Assembly (NCBI GenBank): GCA_905178155.1
Contig: CAJINV010000014.1
Span: 1,567,984-1,631,983 of the forward strand
DNA length: 64,000 bases
From: Amoebophrya sp. A120
Taxonomy: Eukaryota; Sar; Dinophyceae; Syndiniales; Amoebophryaceae
Direction: 5' to 3'
Shown here: piece by piece, positions 12,107 through 22,770 of the stretch
Layout of the letters: every line of letters starts with the position of its first letter
Position numbering within the stretch: position 1 is the stretch's first letter
The notes under the pieces: model-generated
Databases searched by the model: none
Seen by the model: the letters and a program-made list of their open reading frames with translations, nothing else
Told to the model about the DNA's origin: nothing
Program-made: the position numbers and the translations under genes

Positions 12107-15100
12107 ATGAGGACGAGGAAAGGAGTGTGTTTATATAATAACTCACTCCCCGCGTCGGTCGCACTATGTCATCAACATCATTTTCTTTTTCTGGTACTTC
12201 TAGCTGCGGCCGCCTTGCTAGTACCGTACTCCTCCACCAGCGCAGTCGTAGCTGTACTAGCGCTGCCTCCGTTGATGTCTCGTCGTGGAACTGCATCAAG
12301 AATAACCACGACCCGGCCCCCGACGACGAGTACTGCTTCTGCTGCAGCAGCAGGAGGTGATGAGATAATACAAGGGGCTGCACCTCCACCGGCAGGCGAA
12401 AGTAGGCCTTTTCTCCAGAAGAAATCCAAATCGAGGCTGTTGCGCGGAGGTGTAGACCGTAGTGGTCGTAGAGCTGCACAAGGAGGTCGTGAAAGTGCGC
12501 CCTTATTGCAGCTGCAGGAGCCGACCTTTCTGACGTTGGCGAGATCTGATTCTGAATTTTTGTCCTCGTCTTCAACTACCATAGAGACCAGCAGCCGCAC
12601 TGGTGGCGGTGCAATCGCAAAGAGGACACATTATGCGGAGCAGGACGCAGCTGCTGCTGCACGGAATAAAAGAACGAAAAACCGAAACGCTTCCGACGAC
12701 GTGAAAAAGATAATTCGCGAGAACATCAACTACAACGCGACCGAGCAGGACGAAGATGATCCTGCGCAAAAACTAATGCGGCTGAACTTCCTTGAGACTG
12801 CAATTAGTGCAGCGGCGAGTCGGGAAGATGTTGATTCTAGGGAGCGACGAGAGCCGCCCGTCGGGTTTCGAGTTCGTCCAGTGCCCCGCGAATACTGGAA
12901 GGCATCCTGCCGGAGGCACAACGACGAAGCCTCGTGTCTGGGGGAAGATCTAGTAGAGGTGCTGGAGACCTCGATGAAAAGTATTAACCCAGAAACATCA
13001 ACATCAACCCCTCTTTATCGATCCAATGCGGAGAGCTGCGAATGGGTTCAGTGGAATGAAGATGCGTCCCCCGACGTGTATACATGCGAACTTCGCGTGA
13101 CACCAAGGGACCCACCAGACGAAAGGGGAAGTGGCGAAAAGTACCTGTTCCGGAGCAGTAGCCGGTTTCGACAGGAGACTTCTGCGCTTATGAAAAGCAC
13201 CGGGCGGTCCGAGGCGCCCAGCTTCTGCCTGGCGGAGCACACGTTTTGCGAAGGCACCGCGCAGAACCAGGGGCGTCGGTTGGGACTCTGCTGCGCCGGG
13301 TACGAGTGCCGCCGGTATCCGCACTACGCCATCATGAACGAAAGGCAGGCACAAAGCTCCTTCCCTGGCAGAACTGAAACTGCTCGCAGAGGAGAAATCG
13401 GCAGCGCGGCGGTGGAAGTCAGTGGAGCACGCGTCCGGCTCGGAGTTGCAAATCTTGTCAGTGTGTATCAAATGCAAAAATGTCTGGGCCTGGAAGAATG
13501 CTCGATTTGTTATGCAGCTTTTCCATGACCCATGAGGTCTGGAATGCAGGACCTAGCATCACAGATTTTGTGCGATGTCTCTCATGCCTATCCTGCATGA
13601 GAAACTCCCTCCCGACTTGGTCAAAACCGGACGACTTTTGGTAATCAAGCAACACAGATTTTTGCATGCTTCAGATTTTGCATGACAAGTTGCATTCTTG
13701 CAGACCCAGACATTTTTACATTTGATAGTCTGCACATCGGCCGCGACCCCACGTTCTACATCTACAAAGCGGTCGTATATGCACTGCAAATCTATCGCAC
13801 TACCTAGTATAAATCGCATGACAAATTTCCTCAGCATGAGAAATGAAATCTGTAATGCGGATTTAACTTGACGCAATCCATAAACGCGATTAGTACGAGT
13901 GCGATGCTATTGCCATGCATATCGTGCCGTTGGAGGCCATTTTCATCTTCACCTGCATGATCTATGCCACGCCAGTCAGTGACGTCTCTATGCACCGCAA
14001 TAAACGTGTCTGGGTTTGGATAAGAAAGTTCGAACTCATGCTGGTCTATACATGCCTGCGAAATTTGTGTTGCATGACCAACAAAAGCCGCTGGGCGCTG
14101 CCTCTTTTGTCATACAAAAACTAAAAGGACGCAGCTTCTCATGCGGGTTGCGCATGCCCGTGCGAAAACGTTCTGGAAAGTCAAAGTTTATCTTCATCAT
14201 CGACACTTTGGCATCACAAGTTTCCAGACCCAGACACATTTGCATTTGATAGGCTCCGGGCGACTACAACTTCTTTTCGGCATGTTTCTGACCGGCTTCG
14301 CGATCCAGTGGACCATTCTCGACCGCTTGCCCCGGGTCCCTTACTTGACCGTGCTCGATAAGTTTATCTTCATGGTCGTTGTCATCTTGTTGACGGTAGG
14401 CCTCGGCAGTTGCTGCGCGTTTCTGGTCTGGCGGAGCGAGGAGGAGGGCGACGGAGAAGATGTATGGAAGCGTCAGGATCGAAATCAACAAAATCGAAAT
14501 AATTTGTGACGCACAAAATTGATACCACTTGGGACCTCAGTTGCCAAGTGGCGCATGACAAATTTCGGGAGCACCAAAATCCAGTTTGTAATGCTGTTTG
14601 GGGAAAGAAGACCGCTCCTGTCATGCTACTCGGGCAGCGCATCTCCTTCTCCTAAACAGGCTGGCAATCGCTCTTATTTGCCTGCTCCCCAACACTGGCT
14701 CTACGTGCTCTACATTTTATGCATCACAAACTTTTCGACTTTGTCAATTTCAATCCTGACGCTTCCATAAGATGGCTCGAACCTTTATTCCTCGTCTTCC
14801 GGAAGTGGCCGCCGGTCTCTGTCCGCCTTACACAAGCCGTTTGACAGTTTGGCGAGTAAAACGGACTTCTGCTTCTGCGCGTTCGTATTGTCCGCGTTCG
14901 CTTTTGGGCACTGGCGTCTGTTCCGGGCGGTTACGCGGCAGAACGACCTGGGGAACGGTATGTACCGAAAATGGGTCCAAGGGGGGAATTGGTACAACGC
15001 CGGGGCGGAGATTGTGATTGGGTACAGGTTATCCAGTGCAAAAGTACTGCGCTCGAAGCATTCGTTGTGACAGATCTCGCTTCTCATTCTCAAGTGAAAG

Positions 15101-15258
15101 AAAAATCAGCACTGCGAATTCCATTTGCATTTGCATGAGTGCTTCCAGTAGTTGTGCGATGCTTTTGCAATTCATACAGGCTGAGGCTAGACAGCTCCGG
15201 CGATCAGGCGCGGCTTTACCAATCTAAAGGGAGACCAGTGCTGCCGATTAACTTTTGA
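12107..15258 (+). CDS. Pentameric (Cys-loop-type) ligand-gated ion channel subunit
   Basis: A predicted plasma-membrane channel. ATG 12107 is followed by a signal peptide or membrane anchor (FLFLVLLAAAALLVPYSS). A long, poorly conserved, Cys-containing extracellular part ends in exon 1. After intron removal the channel domain reads through. M1 contains RDPTFYIYKAVVPLEAIFI. M2 contains RLQLLFGMFLTGFAIQW, followed by the characteristic M2-M3 loop LPRVPYLTVLDKFI. M3 is VVVILLTVGLGSCCAFLV, a short acidic linker follows (EEEGDGED), and M4 is TDFCFCAFVLSAFAFGHW. The stop is TGA 15256-15258. Exons are 12107-13464, 13729-13777, 13927-13988, 14257-14462, 14775-15027 and 15180-15258. All five introns are introner-like. 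The pre-M1 R-P-Y signature and the LPxxPYxT loop support the family. The ligand-binding fold of the N-terminal part is not obvious, so ligand and ion selectivity are unknown. Confidence 0.75.
13466..13727 (+). mobile_element. Family-B introner, GT-AG (262 bp)
   Basis: Left TATCAAATGCAAAAATGTCT and right AGACATTTTTACATTTGATA are inverted. With the flanking G bases it gives a GT-AG intron (13465-13728). Imperfect TSD GTGTG/GTCTG. It joins ANLVSV to LHIGRDPTF just before M1. Confidence 0.85.
13778..13921 (+). mobile_element. Family-A introner (144 bp), non-canonical
   Basis: Ends are TATGCACTGCAAATCTATCG and GCGATGCTATTGCCATGCATA. TSD TCGTA/TCGTG. The core shares AAATTTCCTCAGCATGAGAA with copies at 31.4 and 51.6 kb. 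Removal gives YKAVVPLEAIF inside M1. No AG is available at the right boundary. Confidence 0.85.
13989..14251 (+). mobile_element. Family-B introner (263 bp)
   Basis: Left TATGCACCGCAATAAACGTG then TCTGGGTTTGG; right CCAGACCCAGACACATTTGC then ATTTGATA. TSD GTCTC/GGCTC. Removal gives SDVSGRLQLLFG at the M1-M2 linker. Confidence 0.85.
14463..14769 (+). mobile_element. Family-E introner (307 bp)
   Basis: Long TIR: left TATGGAAGCGTCAGGATCG, right CAATCCTGACGCTTCCATA, continuing through AAATC / GATTT-like sequence. Exact TSD AGATG (14458-14462, 14770-14774). Removal gives GEDGSNLYSS in frame in the M3-M4 loop. Confidence 0.9.
15030..15176 (+). mobile_element. Family-A introner, GT-AG (147 bp)
   Basis: Left TATCCAGTGCAAAAGTAC, right GATGCTTTTGCAATTCATA. 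Flank duplication CAGG. The intron 15028-15179 is GT-AG and joins VIGYR to LRLDSSG. Confidence 0.8.
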
Positions 15259-15813
15259 TAGCGATCATGTTGCTACAACATCTAACTTCTGGCGTCGACG
15301 TACCATAAATATTTTACGAGCGCTTACGAGCCCGCGACGGTGACACCAGCGTGCCTCGTGTAGTAGAGGACGAGTCGCTTTATGGACGAGCGTCCTGGAA
15401 TTTTTGTGCTAGTACACGTGAATTTCCACAACTTCTGTGGTCGAGGACCACTTCTTCTTCGCGTTGATCACCTGCTCTTCAGAGGCAGAACCATAATGCA
15501 AACACGCCGTCCAGTGACTAAGTGTTTCTTTCGAAAACTAGTGTTTTTTTCGAAAACTTGTGGTTATGGTTTTGTACTAAACCACAAGCTTTCGAATTTG
15601 GATTTGCCTGCTTCGGTAAAAAAAGGTGAACCGCGGTCGGTTGGCGAAGGAGGTTGTGAGTTTTGACATCTCGGCTGCGAATTTGAAGATGATCCTCGGA
15701 AATGCGCAGATCGGCTCTTGAAGTTCGCGGATCGGTTTTTTCGGTCCGGAAGTGCAAACTTTTCGATCATGCCAAAAATGCAAAAGTGTAGTTCTAATAT
15801 CTAAAAACAGATT

Positions 15814-16406
15814 ACATTAACTAGCAATATGACACATAATGCTGCAATATGACATATGGCCGCGACAACATGAAAATCCTGCAAAAACCCCACTTCTCAT
15901 ATTGTCATTTTGTTATATTGTCATATTGCATATTGCTCGTGACCGGCTGACGATTGAAAATTGGCCCCACCCGAAGCGCTGTCTCTCGGGTGTTGCGGCC
16001 ATGAGGTTAGGGCGCGTATGCTCTTGCGCCGACTTTGGGCCGATCGAGCAGGCGCCTGTTGTCCACCTCTTTCGCGCCTGTTGACAAGGCGTCTCGCCAC
16101 CCCCGCTGTTAGCGAGGGCGGCGCTAGTGCGCTGGGGCTCCCAGCAGTCTACTTCTTCAATTTGTGTCGCAGCTGCGCCATGTAGTGCGCCGCTGCGTCT
16201 TTTCGCAGCATCTTGGCCGGAAAGCTGGCCTCGCAACGCAAGTAGCGGCGGGCGCCGCCAGGTCGGCTTCCAGGTCCCGACGTTGGACAAGGTCATATTG
16301 CTCAAACTCTAGCAGTCATATTGTCATTTTGTCATATTGTCATATTGCCATATTGCCATATTGCATATTGCTCAAAGTGTCGAAATTTTGCTAGTTAATG
16401 CAATGT
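15814..16406 (+). mobile_element. Intergenic TIR element with CATATTG microsatellites
   Basis: Termini ACATTAACTAGCAA (15814-15827) and TTGCTAGTTAATGCAATGT (16388-16406) are inverted. Inside both ends lie runs of TCATATTG-type repeats in opposite orientation, around a GC-rich core (about 15955-16290) without a convincing ORF. It is likely a non-autonomous MITE-like element. The rest of 15259-16716 shows only a small hairpin at 15549-15595 (TTCGAAAACTTGTGG / CCACAAGCTTTCGAA). Confidence 0.6.
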
Positions 16407-16716
16407 GTAAAAATGCAAAAATCAATATTCGCATTCTGAAAATTCAATTTTTCGATCCTGCTTCGGTATGAAAACAAACAAGGTGGTTTTGGTTTATGAG
16501 TGAGGTTTCAACAGATCATCGTTCCTTCATTAGAGCGACCCGCAGAGCAAGCAGTAAATCAAGTCGTTAAGAAGAAAAAGAAGTAGATGGAGGTAGAAGG
16601 GCGTTGCAAAATCAAAAAACATCATTTTGGGTGCCGACCAGTCTTCCAGCACGTCGCGTAGTAGAGATCATTGTCTCGGCGCCGCCGCGGCAGGAGATGA
16701 GCTACATGTTCCAAAA

Positions 16717-18201
16717 ATGGACGAGCAGGAGAACAAAATAACTTCAACTACCACACCCTCACCCACAAGCATGCATGTTTCTCCCCCTGCTCCTCCCGCT
16801 CCCGTGCCGGCAGTGAAGAATAATTTAAATGATTTCACCCGTGGCGACAAAGTCTGGATGCACGCCGCAAAGCTCTTGCAGGAATGCGACTGCCTGGTCA
16901 TTACAGCAGGCGCTGGAATGGGCAAGGATTCAGGCTTACCGACTTTCGCGGAATATGGTGATAGGCCAGTGTCGGGTGCAGGCCTTTCCTACGTTGAGCT
17001 ATGTTCGCCAAATGCTGCGCAAAACCACTACGAAGCGTTCGACCAATGGTGGCGCGAATCAGGTGAATTGTATGCAAAAACAGAGTCTCACGATGGTTAT
17101 CGAATTCTCGAAAGCTGGCTGATGGGAGGTGCTACTTCTACTACTTCGTCTTCTACAGCGTCAAGCTCATCATCATCCTGTACAAGATCATCAAGCACAA
17201 AAACTCGCATCAGAGAGCACTATGTTTACACGAGCAATATCGATGGACACTTTAAGCGTTTTCCGAATCTTGGTAAAAACGTACTGGAGCTACACGGCTC
17301 GCTGACCTTGCCGTGGATACCATGGTGGCGTTTCGAAAGGGAAGATCCGTCGGATGAAATGGATGTAGTTGCAGTGGTAGAAAGTAGTGCCACTCCTCCT
17401 TCTTCATTTGTACCTTCCCTCGATGGAACTCGGAAAGTACCTATGTCAAACTGCGGCCCACCCTTTGACTACGATCCAGCGAAGTTGCTAAATTCATTTC
17501 CAATGTCCGATCGGAGTAGAACGCCCTGGCAGCCGCCCTCCTACGATTGCGAAACGCCCCGAGGCTATATTCCCAAAGAATACCGGCGACCGGCGGTCTT
17601 ACTTTTCTACGACAACTGCCTGGAGCTCGAGACGTTTCTGCAGCGAAAGATCGAGAACGAGTGGCGCCAGTGGGTGGACGAGGTTTTGATGAAGCAAAAC
17701 ACTAAAAACAAAGTGAAAAGTCTCGTCGTCCTGGAGCTGGGCTGTGGTGTCAGAGTGCCTTCGTGTAGGAGCGAGGGCGAAAGACTCGTGTGGGAGGTGA
17801 ATGAGCTTGCAGCTGCAAAAACGAAGAGGAAGTCGGACTCGGAAGTCGAAGTCGAAAGGAAGATTGAGGAAAAAGAAACTCCTCGCCCTACACCTACAAG
17901 AACAGCCAACTTAATCCGAATCAACCCGGCAGAGCCAACTTTTGGCTTCCTGCGCAAGATTGACAATCCGCTGTTCTGGCATTTCGACGAGGATGATCTC
18001 TGCTATCGCACCATTGCGGGCCAGGAAGAAAAGGAAATGATAGATGTGGGCAGCCTTGAGCAAGAAGATCAAAGACTACAAGGGATAAACAACGTAATTT
18101 CGGGCAATTACGTTCTCCTCAATGAGTGTGGTGCAAAAGACGCACTTCAGCATTTGGATTCACTCCTGAAGAATCGAATGAATCATGCACAAGAAGTTTA
18201 A
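16717..18201 (+). CDS. Sir2-family (sirtuin-like) protein
   Basis: An NAD-dependent deacylase-type Rossmann protein by motif. The nucleotide-binding loop TAGAGMGKDSGLPTF is at about 16900-16950. YTSNIDGHFKRF occupies the usual NID motif (about 17224). ELHGSLTLPW carries the presumed catalytic His (about 17286). GCGVRVPSCRSEGE (about 17740) and LIRINPAEP (about 17912) match the late nucleotide-binding segments of Sir2 proteins. The C-terminus is DALQHLDSLLKNRM. Classical paired CxxC zinc ligands are not evident and the middle is diverged, so activity is uncertain. A Ser-rich insert (about 17125-17200) interrupts the domain. No introns are needed. The frame is open upstream to 16627 without an ATG, so I chose ATG 16717. 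A short upstream exon encoding an N-terminus ending in GADQSSS is possible. Confidence 0.8.
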   Translation: MDEQENKITSTTTPSPTSMHVSPPAPPAPVPAVKNNLNDFTRGDKVWMHAAKLLQECDCLVITAGAGMGKDSGLPTFAEYGDRPVSGAGLSYVELCSPNAAQNHYEAFDQWWRESGELYAKTESHDGYRILESWLMGGATSTTSSSTASSSSSSCTRSSSTKTRIREHYVYTSNIDGHFKRFPNLGKNVLELHGSLTLPWIPWWRFEREDPSDEMDVVAVVESSATPPSSFVPSLDGTRKVPMSNCGPPFDYDPAKLLNSFPMSDRSRTPWQPPSYDCETPRGYIPKEYRRPAVLLFYDNCLELETFLQRKIENEWRQWVDEVLMKQNTKNKVKSLVVLELGCGVRVPSCRSEGERLVWEVNELAAAKTKRKSDSEVEVERKIEEKETPRPTPTRTANLIRINPAEPTFGFLRKIDNPLFWHFDEDDLCYRTIAGQEEKEMIDVGSLEQEDQRLQGINNVISGNYVLLNECGAKDALQHLDSLLKNRMNHAQEV

Positions 18202-18499
18202 CATGATTATATTCGTGGAAAAATAAATACTAGCGCTGCTGCTGCTGTCGTGTAGCTCGAATCTCGCTCCTGCTCTGAGTGGAAGAGTATTGGCACTTCT
18301 TCTCTTGTTTCCATGTGTTCATCTCCACCCTCAAGAAATGTTGCGTCGAGGGTTGCAGATGCAGCTCCTACAGCCTGCACACCAATTGATGTTTCTTTGT
18401 GGCGTAGCTACTTCTGCGAGTCTTACTAGTGAGGTAAGAATATTGCTGGCGAGACGCAAGTAAAGACAAAGATAGAACACATACCAATCACAATCTATC

Positions 18500-21400
18500 A
18501 TGACGAAGATCGTTTTTTCCCTCCGCGTTCTCCTCTGCACGGTGTCGCTGCAGTGCAGCCGTGTCTTGCAGCTGTTGAGCTGCCATGATTGCCTGTTGTC
18601 CACGTCCACTGTCTTGGCGCAGGGGCAAGCAGCGCACTTACACGACAATTATGCTGGGCCGAACAAATTAGAATCATCTCCCCCTGCTCGTGTCGCCAAG
18701 AGGAAGCGAAAGAAATCAATCCGGGCCCTCGTCATCTCCGATATTCACGACAATATCGAGCAAGTGGAGCGGTTGGTCGCTGCCGAATGCAGCAAGACGG
18801 GCAAAAAAGCTGCGGCAGATGTTGAACTTGGTTTTGAAAGAAAAACAAGCAACTTCTACGATTACGTGTTTATCCTGGGTGACTTTTGCCGCGTCAACCA
18901 CCTCCCACCGGATGAAAGTTCGGACGCTGAATTTCAAAAATGCGACGCGTTTACGGAGAAAGTGCTGAGTCAATTCGCAACTCAGTGTACTACTATAGGC
19001 AGAAATTTTGAAGAACAAGAAGTAGGCATGAGCGCAAATAACAGCAGTAGCATCGTGATTGGTGTTTTTGGTCTAGATGAGAGCAAAACTGCGAAACCCA
19101 CCACGACCGAGCGCAACCCTCCACAACCCTCCGCAACCCACCGCAACCCTCCGCAACCCACCGCAACCCTCCGCAACCCTCCGCAACCCTCCGCAACCCT
19201 CCGCAACCCTCCGCAACCCTCCGCAACCCTCCGCAACCCTCCGCAACCATCCGCAACCCTCCGCAACCCTCCGCCACCCTCCGCAACCCTCCGTAACCCT
19301 CCGCAACCCTCCGCAACCCTCCGCAACCCTTCGCAACCCTCCGCAACCCACCGCAACCCTCCGCAACCCTCCGCAACCCACCGCAACCCTCCGCAACCCT
19401 CCGCAACCCTCCGCAACCCTCCGCAACCCCCCGCAACCCTCCTCCCCCCGCTCCGCTGGTGTTTCCTTACTCCCCCCGCTTCTTATGTGTGATCTATGTA
19501 TGTAGTAGCTTTGTTTTCTTTCTTTGGAAGAATGAAAAAAAGTATAAAGAAGAAGCCTCCCGCAACCCGCCCCCCCCGCTCCGCTGGTGTTTCCTTACTC
19601 CACCCGCCTCTTATATGTGATCTGCTATGTATATGGAGCTCTGTTTTCTTGTTTTGAAAGAATGACAAAAAGTATAAAGCATGAGCCCGCTGCAACCCTC
19701 CTCCCACCGCTCCGCTGGTGTTTCCTTACCCCCCCCCGCTTGTTACATGTGATCTGTTCTGCTATGTAGAAGGTTGGCTTTGCTTTCTTTTTTTGAAAGA
19801 CAAAGAAGAAGAAAAAGTGTAAAGCGCAAATTATATTACGAGGCTGCAGCGATCGGCTGCGTTGGTTATGGTTTCTGGATCTACCCAGATCGCTGCAGCC
19901 CCATAGTATCCTTGCTATGTTGTAGACTTTTTTTCATTCAGCAGCGTTGCTATATGCCTAGCGCGCCACATATAAGTAACAAGCGGAGGGGAGTAAGGAA
20001 ACATCAGAGGAGCGGGGGGAGGAGGGTTGCGGCGGGTTGCGTTGGTTTCTGGATCTACCCAGATCGCTGCAGCCTCAACATTGGACGCCTATGCTTTGCG
20101 CTTTTTTCATTCTTAAAAAAAAAAAGGAAGCAGCGCGACTATATACATAGCGCATCACAGAGAACAAGGGGGAGGAGTAAGGAAACACCAGAAGAGCGGG
20201 GGGAGGGGGATTGTGGTGTGTTGCGGGGGGTTGCGCTGGTTGCTGGGTCTACCCAGATCGCGGCAGCCTCCTCGCTTCCTTATGCTTTATCCTTTTTTTT
20301 TATGTATTCTCTTAAAAATAAAAACAATGCCACTATATACATAGCAGATCACATAGATATAGCAAGCGGAGAGAGTAAGGAAACACCAGGGGAGCGGGGG
20401 GAGGGGGGCTGCGGTGGGTTGTGGTGGCTTGCAAATTTATGGCGTGTATTATAGTACTACTTTATCTTTTTTTATTCATTCTTTGAAAAAAAATAAAAAA
20501 CAAAGCCACTTTATACCTAGCAGATCACATTATATTTATTATAACAAGCGGGGGGAGCAAGGAAACACCAGGGGAGCGGGGGGAGGAGGGTTGTGGTGGG
20601 TTGCGGTGGGTTGCGGAGGGTTGCGGTGGGTTGCGGAGGGTTGCGGAGGGTTGTGGTGGGTTGCGGTGGGTTGCGGTGGGTTGCGGAGGGTTGCGGTGGG
20701 TTGCGGTGGGTTGCGGCGGATTGCAAATTTATGGGGTGTATTGTAGTACTACTTTATTTTTTTTATTCTTTTCCAAAAAAATAAAAATCAAAGCTATTAC
20801 ATACGTAGCAGATCACATATAACAAGCGGGGGGAGTAAGGAAACACCAGGGGAGCGGGGGGAGGAGAGTTGCGGAGGGTTGCGGAGGGTTGTGGAGGGTT
20901 GCGGAGGGTTGCGGTGGGTTGCGGTGGGCTGCGGTGGGTTGCGGTGGATTGCAGATTTATGTGGTGTATTGTAGTACTACTTTATTTTTTTTATTCTTTT
21001 CCAAAAAAATAAAAAGCAAAGCTATTACATACGTAGCAGATCACATATAACAAGCGGGGGGAGTAAGGAAACACCAGGGGAGCGGGGGGAGGAGAGTTGC
21101 GGTGGGTTGCGGAGGGTTGCGGTGGATTGCAGATTTATGGCGTGTATTATAGTACTACTGTATCTTTCTTTATGTTATAATATAATACTAATATTATATA
21201 TCTATAATATAATACAATACTAATATATATTATAATAATAGTAATAGTAGAAGAGTAGTAGTACTACTATGCGTATGCATATATGCGGGGGGGGGAAGAG
21301 GTTCGCCCGCGCGCGGAGTTCGGTTTTTTTCCTTTTTTTTCAAAATTGAGGAACCGGCCGGGGATCCAATTCGTTGCAGTTCTTGCACAAGTAGGAAAAA

Positions 21401-22770
21401 AATGCAAATCACGACGCTACTGCTGCTATTTGCTCTCATACCAAGTAGAAGATCACCTTGTAGCACGAAATGCAATAGGCCCGGAAGATGATCTTCGACA
21501 CGGTGCAACTTCGACTACACCTACGACCAGCGCTTCTTCAAGTAGCTCGAAAAATAATGCGCAGGACAAACATCATCATAGAGTTCTCTATATTGCAGGA
21601 AATCACGATCGCAAGGAGAGAACGCCCTCTACCGTTGGAACGCCAGAAGGAACGGCACCAGGATCGTTCCTCTCCACATCAATTAGTAGGAACCTCACCA
21701 ACGGCCTCCAGCTCCTCGACACTGACCTCGCTGTCGCTGGCCTCGGTGGGTCCTCGTCGGGCGGCTATCTACGGCAACGGTGGTACGAGCCGGCTTTACG
21801 GTCGGAAAAAGAGTACAAGGCCCAGAAAAATGTCGAAAACGTTTGGCCGTTTGCCGCGCACCCCTGGACCAGCGACGAACAGTTTGGTTCGGCGTTGGAG
21901 AAGCTATTGGCTCGTCAGTTTTGGACGCTGGAACACCAAAAACGACGCGAGGTGGTAAAAATACAGCATAATCATCAGGCAGAGGCAAATAATCGCATAG
22001 CAGGAAACAAGAGTGAGGCTGTGGTCGCTGGCGATGAACAAGAAACAGCGCTAGGAATATTAAAACAAGACGAAGACCAGGAGAACATGCTGGAAACTTG
22101 CCGCAAGAAAAACGAAACAGCGCAAGAGCGTCTTCAGAGAAGTGCTTATCTGCTGCAAGACTTCCAGATGCAGCTGATTCTCCTGACCCACACGGGTCCC
22201 CACGTAAGCTCTACCGCGGTCTATACGCTGAACGAAACGCACGGAATCCACGGGGGTAGTCCAGAATTGACGCACGTTCTGATGCGACACAGCAGTCGTG
22301 TGCTGGATGGTCATAATGATCCCCCACGAGCTGAACTTGATCCTGAAGTAGACAGCAATTACACAGGTGGCGCTGGAGCAAATTTAGCTTCTTGTAAGGC
22401 GAATAAAGGGGTGGTCGTGGAGGACCATTCCGACAAAGACCTCGCCCCTTTTCATCCAAAGCGAATCCCTTTGTTGGCGAACATTCATGGGCACATTCAT
22501 CCAGCGAACGGAATGGACTCGACCTTTCCTAATCACCTGAAAATCATAAATCCCGGGCCCCTGTACCTCGGGAGCTATGCCGAGGTGGTGTTTTCCAAAC
22601 TTGTTAATGCACATGACAAGAAATCTGGAGATGATGGAGTTGCAATAGAAGATGATGAAGAAGACAAGAACGCCGACGTCCGTATAACCGGCCGAACACC
22701 TGAGACAAACAAACCGTTTAAGCAAGTATGGTTTTTAGACGAAGTGGCTTTCAAGAGTGCTGGAATGTGA
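18500..22770 (+). CDS. Calcineurin-like metallophosphoesterase, secretory signal, split by a giant intron
   Basis: Exon 1 is 18500-19025 and exon 2 is 21449-22770. The N-terminus (MTKIVFSLRVLLCTVSLQC) looks like a signal peptide. Metal-binding motifs appear in the family's order. They are SDIHDN (DxH, 18737-18754), LGDF (GD, about 18876), AGNHDR (GNHD, 21596-21613), LTHTGPH (22183-22203) and NIHGHIHP (GHxH, about 22480-22503), followed by INPGPLYLGSY. The GNHD motif is separated from DxH and GD by the intron, so both exons are needed for an active site. Removing the element plus one AAGTAG copy gives FEEQEVEDHLV in frame. Substrate is unknown. Low-complexity inserts (TSTTPTTSASSSS) precede GNHD. 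Confidence 0.8.
19112..19440 (+). repeat. 10-bp minisatellite CCGCAACCCT/A
   Basis: About 30 near-perfect tandem copies of CCGCAACCCT with CCGCAACCCA variants. Open frames through it (PQPSATLRNP and the antisense GLRRVAEGC) come from the repeat and are not a gene. It is the left arm of the hairpin inside the giant introner. Confidence 0.95.
19441..19770 (+). repeat. Unit repeats, left-arm orientation
   Basis: Three copies (near 19441, 19576 and 19708) of a segment beginning CCCGCTCCGCTGGTGTTTCC and ending near an A/T-rich stretch. They are the reverse complement of the copies at 19971-21094. Confidence 0.85.
19971..21140 (+). repeat. Higher-order repeats with GGGTTGCGGA arrays, right arm
   Basis: About six copies (near 19971, 20157, 20341, 20520, 20808 and 21040) of a unit containing GTAAGGAAACACCAGGGGAG. 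Most are followed by 10-bp GGGTTGCGG(A/T) repeats, then an A/T-rich spacer with GTAGTACTACTTTAT. The spacing is about 180-290 bp. It is the inverted partner of the left arm. 21170-21260 is an AT-rich palindromic stretch. Confidence 0.9.

Larger units (their letters stand above)
19026..21448 (+). mobile_element. Giant introner (2.4 kb) with inverted minisatellite arms
   Basis: The duplication AAGTAG flanks it (19020-19025 and 21443-21448). TIRs of about 45 bp follow: left GCATGAGCGCAAATAACAGC onward, right ...GCTGCTATTTGCTCTCATACC, continuing through AGTAGCATCGTGATT / AATCACGACGCTACT. Inside, CCGCAACCCT arrays and their flanking unit occur on the left, and their reverse complement (GGGTTGCGGA) recurs several times on the right. 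Boundaries would be GC-AG. Confidence 0.8.

Noticed and set aside
16627-16716. Upstream extension of the Sir2-like protein starting GADQSSSTSR
   Set aside because: No ATG in frame. It could be reached only by an unseen 5' exon, so the start was set at 16717.
19077-19505. Overlapping ORFs on both strands through 19.0-19.5 kb (PQPSATLRNP, GLRRVAEGC)
   Set aside because: They are readings of the 10-bp minisatellite in several frames. The real coding frame ends at the TSD at 19025.
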